From NCBI RefSeq assembly GCF_029894125.1, contig NZ_JARXYZ010000003.1, positions 1 to 64,000 of the forward strand: 64,000 nt of DNA. Reading direction: 5' to 3'. The translations under genes and the position numbers were made by a program. This DNA comes from Kitasatospora sp. MAA19. Lineage in GTDB: Bacteria > Actinomycetota > Actinomycetes > Streptomycetales > Streptomycetaceae. Positions within the stretch are counted from its first letter, which is position 1. Each line of letters opens with the position of its first letter. Positions 57,841 to 64,000 of this stretch are shown here, piece by piece. Under the pieces are notes generated by a model that was not told the DNA's origin, did not search any database, and saw nothing but the letters and a program-made list of their open reading frames with translations.

Positions 57841-58060
57841 GTGCGGGCGAGAAGGGCAACTCGCGGTGCCACCGCACTTTCGCCGCCGCCCGCGCGGGCG
57901 GCGGCCTCGTGACGGCCCGTTGACGGGGGCCGGCCGGCGGGGCATTTCCTCCCCGCACTCAGGAGTGTCTTCGCTCCGGTGCGCAGGACCGCCTTCACAG
58001 CTGCCGGCGGCTCTCTCGGCCTGCGGGGCCCGGAGGTACTCGTCTCCCTCGACGTGTTGT
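57841..58060 (-). promoter_or_regulatory. T-box riboswitch leader with GAC (Asp) specifier
   Basis: Reading the minus strand, Stem I has AGTA (58040-58037), CTCCGG (58035-58030) pairing with CCGGAG (57979-57974), an apical region with GCAGCTGTGAAGGC, and a specifier loop CGAAGACA in which GAC occupies 57969-57967 and is followed by A. The antiterminator/antisequestrator is complete: helix GTGCGG/CCGCAC (57877-57872, 57846-57841), bulge TGGCACC (57871-57865) and helix GCGAG/CTCGC (57864-57860, 57851-57847). The aspS2-like gene starts 38 bases downstream. An alternative CCCTTC/GAAGGG pairing exists; no T-run is seen, so translational control is more likely than termination. Confidence 0.85.
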
Positions 58061-58294
58061 CGGAGAGGCTAGATCAGGCCACTGCCACCCGCAACGGGCT
58101 TTCCGGCCGCCCTGGCGGGCGCCCGCGCTCCGGGTGGACCCTGAGTCGGACCCCGACGTCCGGCTACGCCTCACCGGTGACTCGGCGGGGTGGCGAATCG
58201 ACTGCCAGGCGGACGTTTCCGGGCCCGCGGTCGCGGAGAGTTGTCATAAGCCCGCCGGACCGGCCGGACCGGGCTCCACGACACGGAGAAGACC

Positions 58295-58480
58295 ATGAGC
58301 GCCCGTCTCGCCCGTCCTCGCCACAACCGCGTCATCGCCGGCGTCTGCGCCGGGCTCGCCGAGCGCTACGGCGTGACGCCGTGGACCGTACGACTGATCT
58401 TCCTGATCTCGATCATCCTGCCCGGGCTCCAGTGCCTGGTCTACCTCGCCCTCTGGGTGCTGCTCCCCCAGGAGCCGTAA
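58295..58480 (+). CDS. small PspC-domain membrane protein
   Basis: The 61-residue protein is a bare PspC domain: NRVIAGVCAGLAERYGVTPWTVRLIFLISIILPGLQCLVYLALWVLLP, with a conserved N-terminal amphipathic part and one or two membrane-spanning segments. PspC proteins take part in membrane-stress responses in other bacteria; the role of these stand-alone actinobacterial copies is not established. The ATG at 58295 follows GGAGAAG. A strong hairpin follows at 58556. Confidence 0.9.
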   Translation: MSARLARPRHNRVIAGVCAGLAERYGVTPWTVRLIFLISIILPGLQCLVYLALWVLLPQEP

Positions 58481-58555
58481 GTCCCGGATCCGGCACTTCC
58501 CGAGCCGGCTCCGGGCCTGTCCGACAACTCCCGCCGCACGCACGGCCGGACACGA

Positions 58556-58601
58556 CGACGGGCCGCCCGATCCCGGGATCACCGGGACGGACGGCCCGTC
58601 G
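58556..58601. terminator. bidirectional terminator between pspC and the secreted-protein gene
   Basis: CGACGGGCCG (58556-58565) pairs with CGGCCCGTCG (58592-58601), with an inner TCCCGG/CCGGGA hairpin. Confidence 0.8.
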
Positions 58602-58618
58602 CCGTGCTGGCGGCTCGA

Positions 58619-58975
58619 TCAGCCGGCCAGGCCCGGCAGCGGCAGGGCGTGGGTCAGCCCGCCGATGGGGGTCTTGTCGACGCCGGGGATGGTCGGGATG
58701 GCACCGCGGGTCGCGGCAGCAGGCGCCTCGGCGGTCGGCGCGGCCTGTCCGGCGGTCGGGGCGAGGGTGCCGAGCGTGCCGGCGACCTCGTCGCCGCCGG
58801 GCAGCTTGTTGGCGGTGTCGGCGACCGCGCCGGTCACCGCGGGGTTCGTCAGGGTGCTGGTGGGCAGCCCGACACCGCCGGGGGCCGGGGCGGCAGCGGA
58901 CGCGCTACCGGCGCCCACCGCTGCGATGGCGATGCCGAGCGCCGCGGTACCGGCGGCCTTGAGAGCCTGCTTCAT
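58619..58975 (-). CDS. small secreted Ala/Pro/Gly-rich protein
   Basis: The 118-residue product has a Sec signal peptide (MKQALKAAGTAALGIAIAAV, cleavage expected after ASA near residue 27). The mature part is rich in Ala, Pro, Thr and Gly (STLTNPAVTGAVADTANKLPGGDEVAGTLG, then GLTHALPLPGLAG). No cysteines and no recognised domain. Such small secreted proteins are common in streptomycetes; function unknown. The ATG at 58975 is set by the signal peptide. Confidence 0.75.
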   Translation of the reverse strand: MKQALKAAGTAALGIAIAAVGAGSASAAAPAPGGVGLPTSTLTNPAVTGAVADTANKLPGGDEVAGTLGTLAPTAGQAAPTAEAPAAATRGAIPTIPGVDKTPIGGLTHALPLPGLAG

Positions 58976-59103
58976 GGTTCGTCCCTTGGGTCCTCGTCGG
59001 TGGCCGACATCGCGGCGGGGCGGACGGGATCCGCCGCCGCCACGGCCTGTCAGCATTGACTGGCACACCGTAGTGAGTGGGACACGCGAGAGCCAAAGGG
59101 CGT

Positions 59104-59119
59104 TCACTCAGTCGAGTGA
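59104..59119. promoter_or_regulatory. TCACTC-AGTC-GAGTGA inverted repeat
   Basis: A perfect 6-base inverted repeat with a 4-base spacer lies 129 bases upstream of the secreted-protein start and 72 bases past the adenosine deaminase stop; further GTGAG/CACTC copies are nearby. Possible operator or weak hairpin. Confidence 0.35.
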
Positions 59120-59190
59120 GTAGTCGGATGAACGCCAAATCCCGTTCGGGACCACGGAGTTCACCCGACCACTCGAACGGGCCGGGCCGC

Positions 59191-60348
59191 TCAGAGCTCG
59201 CCGGCACCCGCACTGAACAGCCACTCCGCCTTCAGCTCGGCGTACCCCGGCTTGATCACGTCGTTGATCATCGCCAGCCGCTCGTCGAACGGCAGGAACG
59301 CGGACTTCATCGCGTTCACCGTGAACCACTCCAGGTCCCCCAGCGTGTAGCCGAAGGCCTCCACCAGGTGTCCGAACTCCTGGCTCATGCTGGTGCCGCT
59401 CATCAGCCGGTTGTCGGTGTTGACGGTGACCCGGAACTTCAGCCGGCTGAGCAGCCCGATCGGGTGCTCGGCGTACGAAGTCGCCGCCGCGGTCTGGAGG
59501 TTGGAGGTCGGGCACATCTCCAGCGGGATGCGCTTGTCGCGGACGTACGCGGCCAGTCGGCCGAGCTCGACGCCGCCGTCCTCCTTCACCGTGATGTCGT
59601 CGACGATCCGCACGCCGTGGCCGAGCCGGTCGGCGCCGCAGCACTGCAGGGCCTCCCAGATCGACGGCAGGCCGAAGGCCTCGCCCGCGTGGATGGTGAA
59701 GTGGTTGTTCTCGCCCTTGAGGTAGTCGAAGGCGGCCTGGTGGCGGGTGGGCGGGTGACCCGCCTCGGCGCCGGCGATGTCGAAGCCGACGACGCCCTGG
59801 TCCCGGTAGCGGTTGGCCAGTTCGGCGATCTCGGTGGAGCGGGCGGCGTGCCGCATCGCGGTCAGCAGGGTGCCGACCCGGATCCGGTGGCCGGCCGCGC
59901 GGGCGTTGGCCTCGCCGAGGCGGAAGCCCTCGTTCACGGCCTGGACGACCTCGTCCAGGGAGAGGCCGGCCTCCAGGTGCTGCTCGGGGGCGTAGCGGAC
60001 CTCGGCGTACACGACGCCGTCGGCGGCCAGGTCCTCGGCGCAGTCGGCGGCGACCTTGATCAGGGCCTCGCGGGTCTGCATCACGGCGCAGGTGTGCGCG
60101 AAGGTCTCCAGGTAGCGGACCAGCGAGCCGGAGTCGGCGGCCGCGCGGAACCACTCGCCGAGTTCCTTGGCGTCGGTGGTCGGGAGGCCCTCGTAGCCGA
60201 CCGCGGCGGCCAGCTCGACGACGGTCTCGGGGCGCAGCCCGCCGTCGAGGTGGTCGTGCAGCAGCACCTTCGGCGCGCGGCGGATCTGGTCGGGCGTGGG
60301 GATGCGCGGGCCGGTGCCCGCGGCGGTGACAGGGATCTGCTTCTCCAT
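59191..60348 (-). CDS. add: adenosine deaminase
   Basis: Deaminates (deoxy)adenosine to (deoxy)inosine, feeding the nucleoside phosphorylase. The 385-residue zinc enzyme has [21 protein letters not shown] (metal HxH), [28 protein letters not shown] (catalytic Glu), [20 protein letters not shown] and [20 protein letters not shown] (usually NTDDP-type, here NTDN). The ATG at 60348 fits leaderless transcription from TATATT (60360-60355). Confidence 0.95.
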   Translation of the reverse strand: MEKQIPVTAAGTGPRIPTPDQIRRAPKVLLHDHLDGGLRPETVVELAAAVGYEGLPTTDAKELGEWFRAAADSGSLVRYLETFAHTCAVMQTREALIKVAADCAEDLAADGVVYAEVRYAPEQHLEAGLSLDEVVQAVNEGFRLGEANARAAGHRIRVGTLLTAMRHAARSTEIAELANRYRDQGVVGFDIAGAEAGHPPTRHQAAFDYLKGENNHFTIHAGEAFGLPSIWEALQCCGADRLGHGVRIVDDITVKEDGGVELGRLAAYVRDKRIPLEMCPTSNLQTAAATSYAEHPIGLLSRLKFRVTVNTDNRLMSGTSMSQEFGHLVEAFGYTLGDLEWFTVNAMKSAFLPFDERLAMINDVIKPGYAELKAEWLFSAGAGEL

Positions 60349-60364
60349 TGCGGAAATATAGCCC

Positions 60365-60376
60365 CTACGCGCGTAG
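60365..60376. promoter_or_regulatory. CTACGCGCGTAG palindrome in the add promoter
   Basis: The perfect 12-bp palindrome is four bases upstream of the -10 hexamer TATATT on the minus strand, which is six bases from the ATG. It is identical to the sites at 42298 and 46009. Confidence 0.75.
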
Positions 60377-60456
60377 ACCCACCACCGCCAACACGGCCGG
60401 TTCGGCCAAAGTCCATCGGGAATTCCACCGCCCGGGCCAGCCGCGGCACATTCGGC

Positions 60457-61425
60457 TCAATCGTGGTGCAGCAACCGCCCCCGCCGCGACAGCACGAAAT
60501 CCCGGAACGCCGCCACCGGCGGGGTCGGCGGCCGCCCCGCCGCCCAGGCCAGCCCGATCGCCCGCCGGGTGCGCGGCGCCGTCACCTCCAGCTCCACCAC
60601 CCCCGGCCGCGGCACCAGGGCCGGCGGCAGCAGCGCCACCCCCAGCCCGGCCGCGACCAGCCCGCGCAGCGTCTCGGTCTCCTCCCCCTCGAAGGCGAGC
60701 CGCGGCACGAACCCGGCCTGCGCGCAGAAGCCGTCCGTGATCGCGCGCAGCCCGTACCCCCGCTCCAGCCCGACGAACGGCTCCTCGGCCACCTCCGCCA
60801 GCCGGATCCGCCGCCGACCCGCCAGCCGGTGGTCCGCCGGGACGACCAGGTGCAGCCGCTGCTCGTCCAGCGGGCGGGCCGTGAAGGCCGGGTCGTCCGG
60901 CAGCGGCGCGACCAGGCAGAGGTCCAACTCCCCCTCGCGCAACCGCTCCAGCATCGCCCCGACGTAGTCCTGCACCAGCTGGAAGCGGACCTGCGGGTGC
61001 CCCGCCCGGAACCCGCTCAGCAGCGCCGGCACCGCATCCGTCCCCATCGTGTGCAGAAAGCCGAACGCCACCCGCCCGACCTCCGGATCGGCCTCCGCCC
61101 GGGCCGCCTCCGCCCCGCGCTCGACCTCCGCCAGCGCCCGCTCCACCGAGGCCAGCAGCAGCCGGCCGGCCCTGGTCAGCCGGACCGTGCGGCCCTGCCG
61201 GGCCAGCAGGTCCACGCCCAGCTCCTCCTCCAGCCGGGCCACCGCACGCGACAGCGTCGGCTGCGGCACCCCGAGCAGCGCGGCCGCCTGCGTCACGTGC
61301 TCCAAGCGGGCGACCGCGGCGAACTGCGCCAGCCGGGGCGCCAGCAGCACCGCCGGCTCGTCCGGCCCCAACTCCGCCGCCCGGTACCGCTGCTCCGTGC
61401 CGTCCGTCACGTCCGTCCGGGACAT
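60457..61425 (-). CDS. LysR-family transcriptional regulator
   Basis: The 322-residue regulator has an N-terminal HTH (LAPRLAQFAAVARLEHVTQAAALLGVPQPTLSRAVARLEEELGVDLLARQGRTVRLT pattern) and a LysR substrate-binding domain (GRVAFGFLHTMGTDAVPALLSGFRAGHPQVRFQLVQD, ELDLCLVAPLPDDP, VAAGLGVALLPPAL). The ATG at 61425 is preferred because upstream ATGs fall within an operator-like palindrome; GAGGTGG is nearby. It is divergent from an MFS gene, which it likely controls. Confidence 0.9.
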   Translation of the reverse strand: MSRTDVTDGTEQRYRAAELGPDEPAVLLAPRLAQFAAVARLEHVTQAAALLGVPQPTLSRAVARLEEELGVDLLARQGRTVRLTRAGRLLLASVERALAEVERGAEAARAEADPEVGRVAFGFLHTMGTDAVPALLSGFRAGHPQVRFQLVQDYVGAMLERLREGELDLCLVAPLPDDPAFTARPLDEQRLHLVVPADHRLAGRRRIRLAEVAEEPFVGLERGYGLRAITDGFCAQAGFVPRLAFEGEETETLRGLVAAGLGVALLPPALVPRPGVVELEVTAPRTRRAIGLAWAAGRPPTPPVAAFRDFVLSRRGRLLHHD

Positions 61426-61444
61426 CCCGCCACCACCTCGACTC

Positions 61445-61489
61445 ATGCGCCAACGCATCGATTATCCACTCTTCATGCATTGGACGCAT
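61445..61489. promoter_or_regulatory. paired palindromes between LysR and MFS genes
   Basis: ATGCGCCAACGCAT (61445-61458; ATGCG/CGCAT arms) and ATGCATTGGACGCAT (61475-61489; ATGC/GCAT arms) lie about 30 bases centre to centre, i.e. three helical turns. This is the usual arrangement of recognition and activation sites for LysR regulators. Confidence 0.65.
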
Positions 61490-61517
61490 CAGCCGCGCCA
61501 CGCCTACGGTCGACGCC

Positions 61518-62795
61518 ATGCAGCCCGCCGATACCAGGGCATCCGTGACCGTCCCGGATGCCCCCGCCACCGCCATGCCCGCAGCCGACGACCGCCACCG
61601 CCCCGGCCAGCGCGCCTTCCGCCGCGCCAACCTCGCCCTGTTCGCCGCCGGGGTCGCGACCTTCGTCCTGCTCTACTCCACCCAGGGCCTGCTGCCGATC
61701 CTCTCGGCCGACCTCGACCTCACCCCCGGCCAGGCCAGCTGGACGGCCTCCGCCGCCACCCTCGGACTCGCCCTCGGACTGCTCCCCGCCAGCGCCCTGT
61801 CCGACCGGTACGGCCGCACCGCCGTGATGACGGCCTCCACCCTCGCCGCCACCGCGTTCGCCCTCGCCCTGCCGTTCGCACCCGACCTCACCACCCTGGT
61901 CGTGCTGCGCGTCCTCCAGGGCGCCGCGCTCGCCGGACTGCCCGCCACCGCCATGGCGTACCTCGCCGAGGAGATCCACCCCAGCGCCCTGGCCTCCGCG
62001 ATGGGCCTGTACGTGGCCGGCAACAGCATCGGCGGCATGGGCGGCCGGCTGCTCTCCGGCTGGACCGCCGCCGCCCTCGGCTGGCGCTGGGGCCTCGCCG
62101 CCTCCGCCGCCCTCGCCCTGCTCGCCGCGCTCGCCTTCCGGCTGCTGATCCCCACCGCCCGGCACTTCACCCCGGCCCCGGTGGACGCCCGCGCCCTCGC
62201 CCGCACCGTCGGACGGCACCTGCGCAACCCGCTGCTGGTCCGGCTGTACGCGCTCGGACTGCTGTTCATGGCCGTGTTCGGCGCGGTCTACAACACCGTC
62301 GGCTACCGGCTGATCGCCGCCCCCTTCCACCTGCCGGAGTCGGTCGCCGCCTCGATCTTCGTCGTCTACCTGGTCGGCACCGGCACCTCCGCCGCCGCCG
62401 GCCGCCTCTCCGGCCGGCTCGGCCGCCGCGGCGCCCTCTACGTCTCCATCGGCGTGACCGCCGCCGGGCTGCTGCTCTCGCTCACCGAGTCCCTGGTCTG
62501 CGCCCTGCTCGGCCTGGTCCTGATCACCGCCGGCTTCTTCGCCGGCCACGCCACCGCCTCCTCCGCCGTCGGCCGCACCGCCACCGAGGGCCGCGCCCAG
62601 GCCTCCGCCCTCTACCTGATCGCCTACTACCTCGGCAACAGCCTCGGCGGCACCGTCGGCGCCGACGCCTACCACGCCACCGGCTGGCCCGGCGCCGCCA
62701 CCGTGGGCCTCGCCGCCATGGCCCTCGCCGCCGCCGTCACCCTCTACGCCACCCACCAGGCCCACGCGGCAGGGCGAGCGATCGCGGACGCTTGA
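61518..62795 (+). CDS. MFS transporter (YnfM-like)
   Basis: The 425-residue membrane transporter has about twelve hydrophobic segments, the MFS signature after helix 2 (SALSDRYGRTAVM) and a mirrored loop in the second half (GRLSGRLGRRGALY). Phrases such as STQGLLPILSADLDLTPGQASW are typical of the YnfM/arabinose-efflux-like group. The substrate is unknown. The ATG at 61518 begins a ~30-residue hydrophilic lead. Divergence from a LysR gene with operators between suggests inducible efflux. Confidence 0.9.
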   Translation: MQPADTRASVTVPDAPATAMPAADDRHRPGQRAFRRANLALFAAGVATFVLLYSTQGLLPILSADLDLTPGQASWTASAATLGLALGLLPASALSDRYGRTAVMTASTLAATAFALALPFAPDLTTLVVLRVLQGAALAGLPATAMAYLAEEIHPSALASAMGLYVAGNSIGGMGGRLLSGWTAAALGWRWGLAASAALALLAALAFRLLIPTARHFTPAPVDARALARTVGRHLRNPLLVRLYALGLLFMAVFGAVYNTVGYRLIAAPFHLPESVAASIFVVYLVGTGTSAAAGRLSGRLGRRGALYVSIGVTAAGLLLSLTESLVCALLGLVLITAGFFAGHATASSAVGRTATEGRAQASALYLIAYYLGNSLGGTVGADAYHATGWPGAATVGLAAMALAAAVTLYATHQAHAAGRAIADA

Positions 62796-62821
62796 CGGCC
62801 GCCGCCGATACACTCCCGGGC

Positions 62822-63376
62822 ATGAGCATCGATCCTGCCGTGTACGCCCGACTGCGCGAGATCGCGGATCAGCTGCCGAAGGTGCCGGGGATAGGGAAGA
62901 TCGAGATCGCCGACGGCGAGATCGTCATGATGATGTCGCCCGTGAAGCGTCACGAGCTTGCCGTCATCCGCCTGGCACAACAGCTCAACGCCCAGCTGCC
63001 CCGGACCCACCCCGGCTACATCGCCCACGGTGGCGCCGACTTGGAGGACGTCGGCCTCGGTCGACTCCGAAACCCCGACTTGATGGTGTTCCCCGACGCG
63101 GCTCTGGACGACGACAGCCCGGCGTTCCTTCCCCACGAGATCCTTCTCGTCGTGGAGATCGTCTCGAAGTCCAACCCCGAGAACGACTACCACAACAAGG
63201 TCCACGACTACTCGGCCATGGGCATCCCGCTCTATCTCCTGGTCGATCCCCGCAAGGGCACCGGCATCATCCACGACGAGCCCGGCTACACCCGCCGCAC
63301 GGACTTCGCTTTCGGCGACACGATCACCGTCGGCCCCTGGACGCTCGACACCGGCGTCCTGCGGACGTACGCCTGA
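62822..63376 (+). CDS. Uma2-family (DUF820) protein
   Basis: The 184-residue protein has the restriction-endonuclease-like fold of the Uma2 family: GKIEIADGEIVMMMSPVKRHELAVIRLAQQLN, NPDLMVFPDAAL, ILLVVEIVSKSNPENDYHNKVHDYSAMGIPLYLLVDPRKG (catalytic Asp, Glu and Lys positions D...E.VSKS). Many copies occur per streptomycete genome and their role is unclear. The ATG at 62822 is the homologous start. It is the intact counterpart of the truncated gene at 22515. Confidence 0.9.
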   Translation: MSIDPAVYARLREIADQLPKVPGIGKIEIADGEIVMMMSPVKRHELAVIRLAQQLNAQLPRTHPGYIAHGGADLEDVGLGRLRNPDLMVFPDAALDDDSPAFLPHEILLVVEIVSKSNPENDYHNKVHDYSAMGIPLYLLVDPRKGTGIIHDEPGYTRRTDFAFGDTITVGPWTLDTGVLRTYA

Positions 63377-63403
63377 GCGCACGTCCGCGGGACGGCGTCC
63401 GGC

Positions 63404-64000
63404 TCAGGCGATGCGGTCGAGCACGATCGGGTTCGGGGTGAAGGCCGTGCCGGCCGGGGAGACCTCGATGCCGCCTTCGAGGGCCTCGATGGCGTAGTCA
63501 TAGCGCTCCGGGGTGTCGGTGTGCAGGGTCAGCAGGGGCTGGCCGGCCACGACGGTGTCGCCGGGCTTGGCGTGCATCTCGACGCCGGCGCCGGCCTGGA
63601 CCGGGTCCTCCTTGCGGGCGCGGCCGGCGCCCAGGCGCCAGGCGCAGACGCCGACGGCGTAGGCGTCGAGCGTGGTGAGGACGCCGGAGGCGGGCGCCGG
63701 GATGACGTGCTGCTCGCGGGCGACCGGGAGCGGGGCGTCGACGTCGCCGCCCTGGGCGGCGATCATGCGGCGCCAGTGGTCCATCGCGGAGCCGTCGCGC
63801 AGCGCGTCGGCCGGGTCCTTGCCCTGCACACCGGCCGCGGCGAGCATCTCGCGGGCGAGGGCCAGGGTCAGCTCGACGACGTCGGCGGGGCCGCCGCCGG
63901 CCAGCACCTCGATCGACTCGCGGACCTCCAGCGCGTTGCCGGCGGTGAGGCCGAGCGGGGTGGACATGTCGGTGAGCAGGGCGACGGTGTTGACGCCGGC
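63404..64000 (-). CDS. deoA: thymidine phosphorylase, C-terminal part (runs off the right edge)
   Basis: The visible ~198 residues include AGVNTVALLTDMSTPLGLTAGNALEVRESIEVL (the TDM...GNALEV motif of pyrimidine phosphorylases), GDVDAPLPVAREQHVIPAPASGVLTTLDAYAVG and the PYNP_C hammerhead domain MHAKPGDTVVAGQPLLTLHTDTPERYDYAIEAL. It cleaves thymidine/deoxyuridine to base and deoxyribose-1-phosphate, feeding deoC. The N-terminal part and promoter lie beyond base 64000, so the presence of the shared palindrome there cannot be checked. Confidence 0.95.
   Translation of the reverse strand, partial: AGVNTVALLTDMSTPLGLTAGNALEVRESIEVLAGGGPADVVELTLALAREMLAAAGVQGKDPADALRDGSAMDHWRRMIAAQGGDVDAPLPVAREQHVIPAPASGVLTTLDAYAVGVCAWRLGAGRARKEDPVQAGAGVEMHAKPGDTVVAGQPLLTLHTDTPERYDYAIEALEGGIEVSPAGTAFTPNPIVLDRIA

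Overview
The window is about 64 kb of very GC-rich actinomycete chromosome with third-position GC bias, GTG/TTG starts and frequent GTGA stop-start overlaps. Gene content and order (purE-purK-GtrA, pccB-pccE-maf-accA2, sigQ/afsQ1-afsQ2 with a trailing lipoprotein, add, deoA) point to the family Streptomycetaceae (Streptomyces or Kitasatospora). It looks like core chromosome rather than a biosynthetic cluster or prophage. Mobile-element scars are confined to about 4.8-5.6 kb and a few decayed gene ends.

Layout. 1-6.2 kb: start of an acyl-CoA dehydrogenase (runs off the left edge), UDP-glucose dehydrogenase, an HNH-like gene remnant, a lipoprotein, a WXG100-like plus DUF1023-hydrolase pair, scars of a GntR regulator and a recombinase/transposase, and a CoA-binding protein with a decayed inverted copy of its own 3' end. 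6.2-16.9 kb: M19 dipeptidase, purE-purK, GtrA, a SnoaL-like protein, a two-component system, a POT peptide transporter and an S9 peptidase. 16.9-26.4 kb: histidine utilisation (hutI, hutF, an M20 amidohydrolase, hutU, an RpiR regulator, hutH). 26.7-28.6 kb: an MGT-type glycosyltransferase divergent from a TetR gene, with a dense operator cluster between them. 28.8-32 kb: a diguanylate cyclase and a class III adenylate cyclase. 32-39 kb: acyl-CoA carboxylase genes (birA, pccB, pccE, maf, accA2). 39-50.3 kb: DeoR regulator, lpdA-like reductase, purine nucleoside phosphorylase, phosphohexomutase, deoC, a full-length/truncated aldehyde dehydrogenase pair and uridine kinase. 50.5-54.4 kb: sigQ divergent from afsQ1-afsQ2-lipoprotein. 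54.4-64 kb: VanZ, PhzF, a Pro-rich membrane protein, a compact second aspartyl-tRNA synthetase behind a T-box leader, PspC, a small secreted protein, adenosine deaminase, a LysR/MFS pair, Uma2 and the C-terminal part of deoA.

How the genes work together. The hut genes convert histidine through urocanate, imidazolonepropionate and formiminoglutamate to N-formylglutamate. No classical hutG is present and the M20 hydrolase is the candidate for the last step. The nucleoside salvage genes (add, purine nucleoside phosphorylase, deoC) share an identical 12-bp palindrome, CTACGCGCGTAG, at promoters that appear leaderless; a DeoR-family gene lies in the same neighbourhood. The acyl-CoA carboxylase region holds the beta and epsilon subunits, the biotinylated alpha subunit and the biotin ligase. 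The most striking regulatory element is a well-formed T-box with a GAC (Asp) specifier upstream of the second AspRS gene.
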